Part shown: in pieces, positions 51,952 to 60,653 of the stretch
How positions within the stretch are numbered: position 1 is the stretch's first letter
How the letters are laid out: each line of letters starts with the position of its first letter
Source of the DNA: Bradyrhizobium iriomotense
GTDB taxonomy: Bacteria; Pseudomonadota; Alphaproteobacteria; Rhizobiales; Xanthobacteraceae
Length of the DNA: 64,000 nt
Reading direction: 5' to 3'
NCBI RefSeq assembly: GCF_018129405.1
Contig: NZ_JAFCLP010000010.1
Location: forward strand, 62,001-126,000
Position numbers and translations under genes: made by a program
Notes under the pieces: generated by a model
What the model saw: the letters and a program-made list of their open reading frames with translations, nothing else
Database searches by the model: none
What the model was told of the DNA's origin: nothing

Positions 51952-53637
51952 ATGTTGGGCCTAATGCAGGACTGGCCTTTGCTGTGTCAGCGGATCATTG
52001 ATCACGCCGCAGCTTGTCATCCCAATCGCGAGGTGGTGACGCGGTCGATCGAAGGTCCCATCCATCGGACCAATTACGGCGAAATCAGAAAACGTGCACT
52101 AAAGGTTGCCCAACGACTGGACCGCGACGGCATCGTGCTCGGCGATCGGGTCGCGACATTGGCCTGGAACACCTGGCGACACATGGAGCTCTGGTATGGA
52201 ATCATGGGAATCGGCGCCATCTGCCACACCGTGAATCCCCGCCTGTTTCCCGAACAGATTGCATGGATCATCAATCACGCAAAGGGCAGAATTCTTTGTG
52301 CTGACGCCACATTCGTACCGCTTCTCGAAAAGCTATCGGGACACCTCGAATTCATCGAGCGCTTCGTCATACTGACGGATCGCGAGAACATGCCGAACAC
52401 GTCCTTGCGGGGGGCCATTGCGTATGAGGACTGGATCGATGGCGTCGATGGCGACTTCGCCTGGAAGTCCTTTGACGAGAATACCGCCGCCGGCTTATGC
52501 TATACGTCCGGCACCACAGGGAATCCGAAGGGGGTGCTGTATTCTCATCGGTCAAACGTACTTCAGTCGCTGATGACTGCCCAAGCAGACGTGATGGGTT
52601 TGAGCTGTAACGATACGGTACTTCCGATTGTGCCGTTGTTTCATGCCAATAGCTGGGCTTACGTATTCCAGGCGCCAATGGTGGGCAGCAAGATCGTTTT
52701 TCCGGGCGCGAAGCTCGATGGCCCTTCGGTATATGAATTGCTCAGGGACGAGAACGTCACGTCGACGGCCGGCGTACCAACGGTCTGGCTCATGCTTCAA
52801 CAGCATATGGAATCGGAGAACTTGCGACTGCCGTCGCTTAGAAATTTGACGATCGGTGGGGCGGCGCCTCCGCCCACAATGATCGAAGGCTTTCAGCGGA
52901 TGGGGATCGCTGCACGACAAGGCTGGGGTATGACGGAGATGGGGCCCGTCGGATCAATTGGGTACCTGAAGCCGCCGTTCGAAGGCTTGACTGGCGCTGA
53001 GAAGCTTGCCCAGCTTTCAAGCCAGGGCTTTGCACCGTTTCTCGTCGAAATGAAGATCACCGATGACTTCGGCGCCAAACTTCCCCGCGACGGGAAAGCA
53101 TTCGGCAGACTGAAGGTGCGTGGCCCAAGCGTCGCCAAAGGGTACTTTGGCTTGAATGACCAAGTCTTGGACGAGGAGGGCTATTTCGACACGGGCGACG
53201 TCGCGACGATCGACGAGCACGCGTATATGCGTATAACCGATCGATCCAAGGACGTTATCAAGTCAGGCGGCGAATGGATATCGTCGATCGAGATCGAGAA
53301 TGTCGCTGCGGCGCACCCTTCCGTGCAGGAAGTTGCGGTGATTGCCGTCCCACACCCGAAATGGGGCGAAAGGCCGCTTCTCGTCGTCCAGACCAAGCCG
53401 GGTGCGGAGGCATCCAAGAGCACCATTCTTGCGTATCTTGAGGGCAAGATCGCGAAGTGGTGGATGCCTGACGACGTCGTGATGGATACGATTCCTCATA
53501 CCGCGACAGGAAAGGTCAGGAAGTCAGAGCTTCGTGAGCGTTACCGCAACCACCAGCTCCCGAGCGTATCAGCGTCCTCGCGGCCGCTGTCGGATGGGGA
53601 AACGTCCAAGTCAGGGCGAGCTAACCTTCACAGTTGA
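51952..53637 (+). CDS. Long/medium-chain fatty acid or methylthiopropionate-type CoA ligase
   Basis: AMP-forming ligase of 561 aa. ATG 51952 follows GGAGG; an ATG at 51925 has no such site. The start MLGLMQDWPLLCQRIIDHAA is the fixed N-terminus of the DmdB/AlkK-like subgroup that activates medium-chain and 3-methylthiopropionate-type acids. Catalytic motifs are CYTSGTTGNPKGVLYSHRSN, GWGMTEMGPV, ITDRSKDVIKSGGEWIS and TATGKVRKSELR. It would feed acids into the nearby FadA/FadB pair. The adjacent GST at 53856 has no obvious link. Confidence 0.92.
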   Translation: MLGLMQDWPLLCQRIIDHAAACHPNREVVTRSIEGPIHRTNYGEIRKRALKVAQRLDRDGIVLGDRVATLAWNTWRHMELWYGIMGIGAICHTVNPRLFPEQIAWIINHAKGRILCADATFVPLLEKLSGHLEFIERFVILTDRENMPNTSLRGAIAYEDWIDGVDGDFAWKSFDENTAAGLCYTSGTTGNPKGVLYSHRSNVLQSLMTAQADVMGLSCNDTVLPIVPLFHANSWAYVFQAPMVGSKIVFPGAKLDGPSVYELLRDENVTSTAGVPTVWLMLQQHMESENLRLPSLRNLTIGGAAPPPTMIEGFQRMGIAARQGWGMTEMGPVGSIGYLKPPFEGLTGAEKLAQLSSQGFAPFLVEMKITDDFGAKLPRDGKAFGRLKVRGPSVAKGYFGLNDQVLDEEGYFDTGDVATIDEHAYMRITDRSKDVIKSGGEWISSIEIENVAAAHPSVQEVAVIAVPHPKWGERPLLVVQTKPGAEASKSTILAYLEGKIAKWWMPDDVVMDTIPHTATGKVRKSELRERYRNHQLPSVSASSRPLSDGETSKSGRANLHS

Positions 53638-53855
53638 GATCCGTCACTGCGCAAGGTCATTATGTGGTCCGCCCAAGTTTACCTCACCTCTCCAATCCAC
53701 TTCGCGCCACGGCGAGTTGGACGGACCTGCGAGTGACAGTTCGCGCCAGCCTATCATTGGTAAGTAGGGCGATAGCAGATTTTTGATTGCTGGGAATTCC
53801 GCTAGGCCTCTAGTCCTCTGACACGTCCGACGACCGCATCTCTGAGTGGCTTACA

Positions 53856-54659
53856 ATGGCTGACCTTCGTATCTTTTCATATTTGCCGAATCCGAGAGTT
53901 TGGAAGGCGACCATTGCGGGCAGATTTGCTGGAGTTGAAATCGAAGTTAAAGGTGCCTCTGCGGAAGAGCTGAAGGGCTGGCTTTGGGATTACAATGCAG
54001 CCCCCGTAGCCTCCTACGAATGGCATGCGTACTCGCCGCTCGCTCGGACTGGCAGGGTAGGGATGACTGGAGAACGCTTGTTCAAGACAGAAGCGTTCAT
54101 GGATGCCCACCCGTTTGGCAACGTTCCTGCCGCGTTCGCTCCCGGCGGGAAAATCGGCATCTTCGAATCGAATAGCATCATGCGAGCGGTGGCACGCCTG
54201 AGCAAGACCGATTTCCCCCTCTATGGGCACGATGTTTACGAGACTTCCAGGATCGACAGCTTCCTGGATGTAAGTCTGATTTTTGCGCGAGACGCTCAGA
54301 TCTACCTTCTAGCGCTGTCAGGCGGGACACTGGATGCGGCAATCCACGCGAGAACTCAAGAAGCTTTCTCGATCTACGCCTCCGGACTTGAGCAAGCGCT
54401 CCGGCCCACCCGCCGGGTGCTGGTCGGCGACAGCATTTCCCTTGCCGATATCTGTTTCGCGATAGAGTTCGCGCTTTTCATGAACGAACATTGTCGAGCG
54501 CGTCAGCTGCAGGAGCTGGGCCTAAGCAGAATACTCCATCGAGGTGTCCGCAACGAGTATCCACGCATGATGAGACATTTCGATCAGTTGTTGGAGCATG
54601 AGCATTTCGCTGCAGACCTTGGGCCATACATGGATGAACTGTCCGTGGCGGCAGCTTAA
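53856..54659 (+). CDS. GST family protein (elongation-factor-1-gamma-like)
   Basis: GST-fold protein of 267 aa. The N-terminal MADLRIFSYLPNPRVWKATI and an insertion around residues 28-100, KTEAFMDAHPFGNVPAAFAP and GIFESNSIMRAVARL place it in the group resembling eEF1Bgamma GST domains, which carry the Glu-Ser pair but a long extra loop. The C-terminal helical domain has VLVGDSISLADICFAIEFAL. It follows the ligase by 218 bp. It may be a glutathione-dependent enzyme for a large hydrophobic substrate. Confidence 0.85.
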   Translation: MADLRIFSYLPNPRVWKATIAGRFAGVEIEVKGASAEELKGWLWDYNAAPVASYEWHAYSPLARTGRVGMTGERLFKTEAFMDAHPFGNVPAAFAPGGKIGIFESNSIMRAVARLSKTDFPLYGHDVYETSRIDSFLDVSLIFARDAQIYLLALSGGTLDAAIHARTQEAFSIYASGLEQALRPTRRVLVGDSISLADICFAIEFALFMNEHCRARQLQELGLSRILHRGVRNEYPRMMRHFDQLLEHEHFAADLGPYMDELSVAAA

Positions 54660-55037
54660 CGGACAGTATGTCTACAACTCAACTCGCCGCGTTCGCGGTG
54701 CGGTGTTATGAAGTCGTACCTAAGGGTGCCGCCGGAGATTTCTCAAGATGGCTGGAAGGTGTCATGGGACTTACAAAGCTTGCCGGGCAAGAACAACTCA
54801 CTGAGGAGAGGCGAATTCGGCTCTCGTGCGCAAAGGAAGCTCAAGCTAACCAGCCGGTGTGCTCTACTACCAGTCTTAACAGCCCTGAAACCATGCAGTG
54901 AACATTTGTTCAGTTGTTGCTTCCCACCGATTTGTGTTCAATCCCCCGCTTGACGTTCTGCATGACAAGCATCATCCTGAGATAAAGATGACGAGCATCA
55001 TTTTATATCCGCTCGGACATGTATCGAAGGGGTGGAA
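54660..55037. other. Intergenic region before LysR gene with direct repeats
   Basis: 378 bp without a supportable gene. Its main feature is the direct repeat at 54963-55001 (listed separately), just before the LysR start. The AT-rich segment around 55001-55012 (ATTTTATATCC) may be part of the promoter. Confidence 0.45.
54963..55001. promoter_or_regulatory. Direct repeat TGAC(A/G)AGCATCAT, candidate LysR site
   Basis: TGACAAGCATCAT (54963-54975) and TGACGAGCATCAT (54989-55001) match at 12 of 13 positions and are 26 bp apart. Each half has a short GATG...CATC dyad. The second copy ends 37 bp before the LysR ATG at 55038, consistent with autoregulation. Confidence 0.4.
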
Positions 55038-56093
55038 ATGGACAACGTGGTGGGTGGCGAAGCTGCGCGCGGCGGACCTTTCTCCGGAGCGGAGCCGGGC
55101 AAGACGGGGATGGTGGCGACTGGTACCACCCAGCATAAACCTCGCTTGACTGAAACCAATTGGGATCTGTTCAGGCTATTCTTTTCGGTAGCACGAACCG
55201 GAAGCGTAAATAGGGCCGCCCGGGACTTGGGCATGAGCCAGCCGACTCTTAGCAGGCGCTTGAAGGAGTTGGAGCGGAGTATCGGTGCGCCGCTTTTCTT
55301 TCGGGTGTCGTCCGGGGTGAAATTGACCCAGGAGGGACAGGACCTTCTCCGCTCGGCGGAAGAGATGGTCTGTTCTTTCGAGGAGTTTCACCGGGATCTC
55401 TCCTTACGGGTCGGCCATCGTTCGACCGCCGTCAAGATCTCCGCGACAGAAGGCCTGACCAAGCACTGGCTCCTGCCTCGGGTCAAGAAGTTGCGCGCGC
55501 TGAATCCTCAGATCCGACTTGAGATCAATTCCACTGTCGAGCAGCAGAACCTTGCCACTAGTGACCTCGATCTGGTCATTCGGATAGGGCATCCGGGTGA
55601 CAGCGAACTCGTCGGCCGCCGCGTCGGAACGATCGCCTTTGGTCTGTTTGCATCCGACAGCTATCTGGCGGAGCGTGGTGCGCCGAGGTCCCTCAGCGAG
55701 CTTGTCGACCATGAGCTGATCGGAAGCACGGCCGATTACGGCAGGCCCCACAACGATCGCACCAGTCACATCACGCTGTTGGCGGCCTTCAACTCGGCTG
55801 CGAGCGCCCGGAGTGCGCTGACGCTTACGCCGGTTGTCAATCATTTCGCTGCGACTGCCGAAGGTCTTGGCTTGGCGTTTCTGCCGGTGCCGTTTGCCTT
55901 GGCGGAAGGCCTGGTGCGCGTGCTCCCGGACGAGGCGGCTATTATGGATTTATGGTTGCTCCGCCGCCGCGAAAGCGACCTCAGAAAGATGACCAAGCAG
56001 GTTTGGCGCTTTCTTGAAGCGGAATTGACCAACACCAAGTCGTGGTTTGTGGGTCAGAGGTCGGCTCAGAAGCGACTGCAGCGGGTTGCGTGA
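55038..56093 (+). CDS. LysR family transcriptional regulator
   Basis: Regulator of 351 aa from ATG 55038, preceded by GAAGGGGTGGAA; a GTG at 55032 is an alternative. A 38-residue lead precedes the DNA-binding domain (WDLFRLFFSVARTGSVNRAARDL, TLSRRLKELERS(first part)), which is longer than usual and may be a start misplacement. The effector domain includes KHWLLPRVKKLRALNPQIRL and FAATAEGLGLAFLPVPFAL. It is convergent with the SDR-GST pair at 56193-57546 and its likely targets are nearby, possibly that pair or the GST at 53856. Confidence 0.88.
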   Translation: MDNVVGGEAARGGPFSGAEPGKTGMVATGTTQHKPRLTETNWDLFRLFFSVARTGSVNRAARDLGMSQPTLSRRLKELERSIGAPLFFRVSSGVKLTQEGQDLLRSAEEMVCSFEEFHRDLSLRVGHRSTAVKISATEGLTKHWLLPRVKKLRALNPQIRLEINSTVEQQNLATSDLDLVIRIGHPGDSELVGRRVGTIAFGLFASDSYLAERGAPRSLSELVDHELIGSTADYGRPHNDRTSHITLLAAFNSAASARSALTLTPVVNHFAATAEGLGLAFLPVPFALAEGLVRVLPDEAAIMDLWLLRRRESDLRKMTKQVWRFLEAELTNTKSWFVGQRSAQKRLQRVA

Positions 56094-56192
56094 CCCGGTT
56101 AAACTGCCCTCGGCACCTCAACTCGACCGCGCGGGCCGGCGCTGAAGCAAGCTTGACCGTCTGATTTGCCCCGCCAAGCAGTTCGATTGCCT

Positions 56193-56903
56193 TTACCAGG
56201 TCTCGCCGAACGGACGTAGTTCAACAAGGAACGACCAGGTCGACCGGTCCTGGTGGGCGACCCGAAACATTTCCTCCGCTATGGCGGCAGGCTTTGCGAA
56301 GAAATCGTCGGGCTTGTCCGCCGCCAAGATTGGGCGGGTGCGGGGCGTGTCGATCGCAGCGTCGATCATGAAGTAGGCGACATGAATTCCCTTCGGCCCG
56401 AACTCGCGCGCCATCGATTCGGCCAAGATGCGCTGGGCCGCTTTGGTTGAAGCGAAGAAGCCCCAGTTGGCCTTTCCACGAAAGGCGGACGTGTTCCCGG
56501 TGACCAGGATCGCACCTTTCCCGGCCTCCAGCATCTGCGGAATGGTCTCGCGGGAGAGATGGAGCAGCGCGGTGGTATTGACCCGGAAGTTCTTCTCCAA
56601 ATCGTCAGGGTCCATGGCCAGGATGCTTCCTCGCGTTGCACGCAGAGCATTGTGAATGACGACCTGGGGAGCGCCCATCTCGGTCCTGATGAGGGCGAGC
56701 GTCCGGACCAACGCTTTGAGATCGCCGACATCGCAAGGATAAGCGCGCGCGCCCTCGTACTTCGATGCCAGGTTACGGAGGTTCTCCGCACTGCGGGCTA
56801 TCATCGCGACCCGATAGCCACCTTCGCTGAAGCGCCTGGCGATCTCCGCGCCAGTGCCGTGCTCAGGACCGACCCCGGTGACGACGCAAACTGGATTTTT
56901 CAT
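56193..56903 (-). CDS. Atypical SDR with Phe at the catalytic Tyr position (paralogue D)
   Basis: SDR-fold protein of 236 aa. ATG 56903 follows GAGGAGGCCCAT. Coenzyme motif GVGPEHGTGAEIARRF (one residue longer than paralogue C), Ser139 in GNTSAFRG, and FASTK giving Phe150 and Lys154 instead of Tyr-x3-Lys. The C-terminus HQDRSTWSFLVELRPFGETW carries the shared ending. The GST gene ends 10 bp upstream, so the two form a small operon, the third such SDR/glutathione-enzyme pairing in this window. Confidence 0.88.
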   Translation of the reverse strand: MKNPVCVVTGVGPEHGTGAEIARRFSEGGYRVAMIARSAENLRNLASKYEGARAYPCDVGDLKALVRTLALIRTEMGAPQVVIHNALRATRGSILAMDPDDLEKNFRVNTTALLHLSRETIPQMLEAGKGAILVTGNTSAFRGKANWGFFASTKAAQRILAESMAREFGPKGIHVAYFMIDAAIDTPRTRPILAADKPDDFFAKPAAIAEEMFRVAHQDRSTWSFLVELRPFGETW

Positions 56904-56913
56904 ATGGGCCTCC

Positions 56914-57546
56914 TCAGAGCTGAAAGGACGGGCGCGCCGAAACTTTGGCAAACCATGCCGCGACGGCAGGATAGCGCGCGCCGATATCAATGTTCAGCGC
57001 GTTGGCCGAGCGTATGGCGAAGAAGCCGGTGATATCTGCGACGCTGAACTGTGAGCCGGCGACGAATGCGTTCTTGGCCATGTACGGCTCCACCCGGCCG
57101 AGAAAGATTTCCATCATCTCGCGCCCGCGAGTGACAAGTGCCGGCAATTGCGGCAGACCATTCCGCGTGCCCGGCACGACTCTACCGGCGAACATAGGTA
57201 GGGAATTGCGCGCGGCGTGCAGCATCGGAACAAGGCCATCCAGTTCGAACCGCCGCAACCACATATCGATCACGGCTCGCTCGGTGCTCGTGCGCCCAAA
57301 AAGAGCTGGTTGCGGGTACATTTCTTCGAGATAGCGGCAAATCGACAGGGACTCCGCGATGACCGTGCCGTCGTCCAATTCCAGGAAGGGGACGCAATGA
57401 AACGGATTCATCTCGGTGAGCGCGGGGGTGAACTGCGCGCCTTCCCGGACGTTCAGTTGTTCGGTCGGTAGCTCCAGGCCCTTCTCGGCGAGGAAGACAC
57501 GAACGCGTTGAGCGCTCGCCGCAGGTCCGAAATCGTAGAGCTTCAT
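56914..57546 (-). CDS. Glutathione S-transferase
   Basis: GST of 210 aa. The start MKLYDFGPAASAQRVRVFLA is followed by FHCVPFLELDDGTVIAESLS, with the cis-Pro and Glu-Ser of the glutathione site, and the helical domain has QFSVADITGFFAIRSANAL with the conserved capping Asp. The N-terminal Ser in PAASAQRV replaces the Cys or Tyr of other classes, giving a zeta- or theta-like Ser-type enzyme. It is coupled to SDR paralogue D and lies just after the TetR gene on the same strand. Confidence 0.9.
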   Translation of the reverse strand: MKLYDFGPAASAQRVRVFLAEKGLELPTEQLNVREGAQFTPALTEMNPFHCVPFLELDDGTVIAESLSICRYLEEMYPQPALFGRTSTERAVIDMWLRRFELDGLVPMLHAARNSLPMFAGRVVPGTRNGLPQLPALVTRGREMMEIFLGRVEPYMAKNAFVAGSQFSVADITGFFAIRSANALNIDIGARYPAVAAWFAKVSARPSFQL

Positions 57547-57573
57547 CGTCGTCCTTTTCTTCCCTTCGGGCCG

Positions 57574-58161
57574 CTATTTTTCAACTGCCTCGCGGCACTC
57601 TATAAGGTCGAGAATGCTCTGTCGGGCCGCGCGCAATATCTTGTCAGACATCGGACGATCTCTCGTCACCCGCGAAAGAGCGACCGCTCCGACCATCGTG
57701 CAGACGATGGCAATGGCGGATTCGTCGGGGTGATCGCCTTCCACTAACTGAGCCACTCTGTCGAAGTACTGGGAGAGATAGCTTGTCATGACGTCGCGCG
57801 TTCTCCGATCGCTTCGCGCAACGTCTCCGGCCAGCGCCGCTACCGCACATCCTACACTCCGATCGTCTCGATGCGCCTTGCTGAGATAGGTGTTGAGCAG
57901 CGCTTTGAGAGTGCGCGGACCGTTCGTGTTTCCCAGGCGCGCCGATTTTGGGCCGCCTTCCGACAGGGCTTTTGCCAAAGCATCGGAGATCAACTCATTG
58001 CGCGAGTCAAAATGCCCGTAGAACCCGCCGTGCGTCAGCTTTGCCGATTTCATGAGCTCGGCAATGCTGAGGCCGTCCAATCCCAGCTCCCGGATCTGGA
58101 CTGCGGCGGCATCCAGAATACGCTCCCTACTTTTCGCTTTGTCCGCTTGGGAGTGGCCCAT
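57574..58161 (-). CDS. TetR family transcriptional regulator
   Basis: Repressor of 195 aa from ATG 58161 (MGHSQADKAKSRERIL); the frame extends to 58203 but family homology starts here. The DNA-binding domain has ILDAAAVQIRELGLDGLSIAEL and AKLTHGGFYGHFDSRNEL, the NemR-like subgroup pattern. It is first in an operon with the GST and SDR paralogue D. The inverted repeat at 58199-58238 lies 38-77 bp upstream and is the natural operator. NemR-like regulators often sense electrophiles through Cys; this fits a GST operon, but no single sensing Cys is evident by eye. Confidence 0.9.
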   Translation of the reverse strand: MGHSQADKAKSRERILDAAAVQIRELGLDGLSIAELMKSAKLTHGGFYGHFDSRNELISDALAKALSEGGPKSARLGNTNGPRTLKALLNTYLSKAHRDDRSVGCAVAALAGDVARSDRRTRDVMTSYLSQYFDRVAQLVEGDHPDESAIAIVCTMVGAVALSRVTRDRPMSDKILRAARQSILDLIECREAVEK

Positions 58162-58198
58162 CTCATCGACTCCGGTCAGAATAATCGGAGACCTGAAT

Positions 58199-58238
58199 AT
58201 CAAGAACTCCGGCTGACGGCCAATATCGAGTTCTTGAT
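58199..58238. promoter_or_regulatory. 11-bp inverted repeat upstream of TetR gene, candidate operator
   Basis: ATCAAGAACTC (58199-58209) and GAGTTCTTGAT (58228-58238) are perfect inverted copies with an 18-nt spacer. It lies between the TetR start and the end of the MoxR gene. The wide spacing suggests two dimers or a looped site; lack of a T-run argues against a terminator for the MoxR gene. Confidence 0.45.
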
Positions 58239-58241
58239 TGG

Positions 58242-59090
58242 CTAGACCTCTCGCCGGCCGAGAAACGCCAGTCGCTCGAACAGGTGCACGTCCTGCTCGT
58301 TCTTCAGCAGCGCGCCGTGCAGCGGCGGGATCAGCTTGCGTGGATCGCGCTCCCGCAGCTGCTCGGCGCTTATGTCCTCGTTGAGTAGCAGCTTGAGCCA
58401 GTCGAGCAGTTCCGACGTCGACGGTTTCTTCTTTAGGCCGGGCACCTCGCGTACCTCGAAGAAGACGCGCAGCGCTTCTTCCACCAGGCGCTTCTTGATG
58501 CCGGGGAAGTGGACGTCGACGATGCGGCCCATCGTGTCGGCGTCGGGGAACTTGATGTAGTGGAAGAAGCAGCGGCGCAGGAAGGCGTCCGGCAGCTCCT
58601 TCTCGTTGTTGGAAGTGATCATCATGATCGGGCGCTGCTTCGCCTTGATCGTCTCGCCGGTTTCGTAGACATGGAATTCCATGCGGTCGAGCTCGAGCAG
58701 CAGGTCGTTCGGGAATTCAATATCGGCCTTGTCGATCTCGTCGATCAGCAGCACCGGGCGCTGCTCGGCGGTGAAGGCCTCCCACAGCTTGCCGCGCTTG
58801 ATGTAGTTCTTGATGTCGGAGACGCGTGCGTCACCGAGCTGGCTGTCGCGCAGGCGCGACACCGCGTCGTATTCGTAGAGACCCTGCTGCGCCTTGGTGG
58901 TGGACTTGATGTGCCAGATCAGCAGCGGCGCGCTCAGCGCCTTCGCCACTTCCTCGGCCAGCACCGTCTTGCCGGTGCCGGGCTCGCCCTTGATGAGGAG
59001 CGGGCGCTCCAGCACGATCGAGGCATTGACGGCCACCTTGAGATCGTCAGTTGCGACGTAGTTCTTCGTCCCAGTGAATTTCATGGCCAT
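58242..59090 (-). CDS. MoxR family AAA+ ATPase
   Basis: AAA+ ATPase of 282 aa. Walker A GEPGTGKTVLAEEVA, Walker B VLLIDEIDKADIEFP and sensor region MITSNNEKELPDAFLRRCFF match the MoxR family (close in length to CoxD). MoxR ATPases work with von Willebrand-domain partners to mature metalloenzymes, for example molybdenum hydroxylases. The divergent VWA protein at 59433 is the usual partner. ATG 59090 or 59084 are both possible. This gene and its partner look like core genes next to the island. Confidence 0.92.
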   Translation of the reverse strand: MAMKFTGTKNYVATDDLKVAVNASIVLERPLLIKGEPGTGKTVLAEEVAKALSAPLLIWHIKSTTKAQQGLYEYDAVSRLRDSQLGDARVSDIKNYIKRGKLWEAFTAEQRPVLLIDEIDKADIEFPNDLLLELDRMEFHVYETGETIKAKQRPIMMITSNNEKELPDAFLRRCFFHYIKFPDADTMGRIVDVHFPGIKKRLVEEALRVFFEVREVPGLKKKPSTSELLDWLKLLLNEDISAEQLRERDPRKLIPPLHGALLKNEQDVHLFERLAFLGRREV

Positions 59091-59432
59091 CAGATTTGTT
59101 CGAGTAGATGCGCAAGGATGTGATCTAAATAGCGGCAGCTTTGCAAGGGAATCAAGTCCTCGGCCACTTCCTCGGGCGGATGTTCATGGCGTGACCCGCA
59201 TGCAAGGCCGACAAATTACAGGCTCTGCCCGAGCGCGGCCCGATGCCATTAAAATCGCATGATTTCAAATGCTTTCTGCTTTACTCATGCAGGGCAATTG
59301 ATCGACCATCGGCGGAGCAATAATCAACGCACGGGGCTATTCACCGATGAAGTGAACCTATTCTCGTTTGTCGATCGGGCGCGCCAAGATCCGGGATAGT
59401 TTCGCCGGGGATACTCGGACGGTCCATCTATC
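59091..59432. other. Divergent promoter region between MoxR and VWA genes
   Basis: 342 bp with no gene. It is AT-richer around 59220-59345 than its surroundings, as expected for the two divergent promoters. I see no strong palindrome. It separates the accessory island from the MoxR/VWA pair in the reading of the plus strand. Confidence 0.45.
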
Positions 59433-60608
59433 ATGTTCCTGCAATTCTTCACTTCTCTGCGCGATGCGCAGGTCCCCGTGACGCTGCGCGAATACCTCAC
59501 GCTGATGGAGGCGCTCGACGCTGACCTTGCGGACTATACGGTCGAGAATTTCTACTATTTGTCGCGCGCCTCGCTGGTGAAGGACGAACGCAATCTCGAC
59601 AAGTTCGATCGCGTCTTCGGCACGGTGTTCAAGGGGCTGGAAAGCCTGCTCGATGCCATGGAGAAGGCGGAGATCCCCGAGGAGTGGCTGAAGAAGCTCG
59701 CCGAGAAGTACCTGACGGAGGAAGAGAAGAAGCAGATCGAGGCCATGGGCTGGGACAAGCTCATGGAGACGCTGAAGAAGCGCCTCGAGGAGCAGAAGGG
59801 CCGCCACCAGGGCGGCTCGAAGTGGATCGGCACGGCCGGCACCTCGCCGTTCGGCGCCCACGGCTACAATCCCGAGGGTATGCGCATCGGCCAGGAGAAG
59901 AACCGCAACAACCGCGCCGTGAAGGTGTGGGACAAGCGCGAGTTCAAGGATCTTGACGGCAATGTCGAGCTCGGCATCCGCAACATCAAGGTGGCGCTGC
60001 GCCGCCTGCGCAAATTCGCGCGCACCGGCGCGCCCGACGAGCTCGATCTCGACACCACCATTCGCGAGACCGCCAATCACGGCTACCTCGACGTGCACAT
60101 GCGTCCTGAAAGACGCAATGCGGTGAAGCTGCTGGTGTTCTTCGACATCGGTGGCTCCATGGACGCGCATATCGAGCAGGTCGAGGAGCTGTTCTCGGCG
60201 GCGAAGAGCGAGTTCAAGCACATGGAGTATTTCTACTTCCACAACTGCCTCTATGAAGGCGTCTGGAAGCAGAACAAGCGCCGCTTCACCGACCGCACGC
60301 CGACCTGGGACGTGCTGCACAAATACCCGCACGACTACAAGGTCGTGTTCGTCGGCGACGCCTCGATGTCGCCTTACGAGATCATGGTGCCCGGCGGCTC
60401 GGTCGAGCACGTCAACGAGGAGCCCGGCTCGGTCTGGCTCGACCGCATCATCCGCACCTATCCGCATTCGGTGTGGCTCAATCCGGTCGCTCAGAAGCAC
60501 TGGGACTATTCGGAATCGACCACCATCATCAAACGTATCTTTGCGGGTCGCATGTTCTCAATCACCATCGACGGCCTAGAAGGGGCGATGAGGGAATTGA
60601 CGCATTAG
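59433..60608 (+). CDS. VWA domain protein (CoxE-like)
   Basis: Protein of 391 aa with an N-terminal helical region (FLQFFTSLRDAQVPVTLREY, NFYYLSRASLVKDE) and a C-terminal von Willebrand A-type domain whose MIDAS motif is FFDIGGSMDAH (Asp-x-Gly-x-Ser, a common variant in this family). The region TFADRTPTWDVLHKYPHDYK... follows in a modified reading as YKVVFVGDASMSPYE. It is the partner of the MoxR ATPase at 58242. The pair is typical of alphaproteobacteria and probably acts in protein or cofactor maturation. Confidence 0.9.
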   Translation: MFLQFFTSLRDAQVPVTLREYLTLMEALDADLADYTVENFYYLSRASLVKDERNLDKFDRVFGTVFKGLESLLDAMEKAEIPEEWLKKLAEKYLTEEEKKQIEAMGWDKLMETLKKRLEEQKGRHQGGSKWIGTAGTSPFGAHGYNPEGMRIGQEKNRNNRAVKVWDKREFKDLDGNVELGIRNIKVALRRLRKFARTGAPDELDLDTTIRETANHGYLDVHMRPERRNAVKLLVFFDIGGSMDAHIEQVEELFSAAKSEFKHMEYFYFHNCLYEGVWKQNKRRFTDRTPTWDVLHKYPHDYKVVFVGDASMSPYEIMVPGGSVEHVNEEPGSVWLDRIIRTYPHSVWLNPVAQKHWDYSESTTIIKRIFAGRMFSITIDGLEGAMRELTH

Positions 60609-60653
60609 AGCGGAGCTGGCCGTTGAACCCAGCGAGGAGAAGCGCGCGTCACC

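Noticed and set aside
59358-60500. A 380-codon open frame on the minus strand opposite the VWA gene
   Set aside because: The opposite strand has the MIDAS motif and family structure of a CoxE-like protein. The minus frame is Arg/Leu/Val-rich with no recognised motif, as expected of an antisense shadow in GC-rich DNA.
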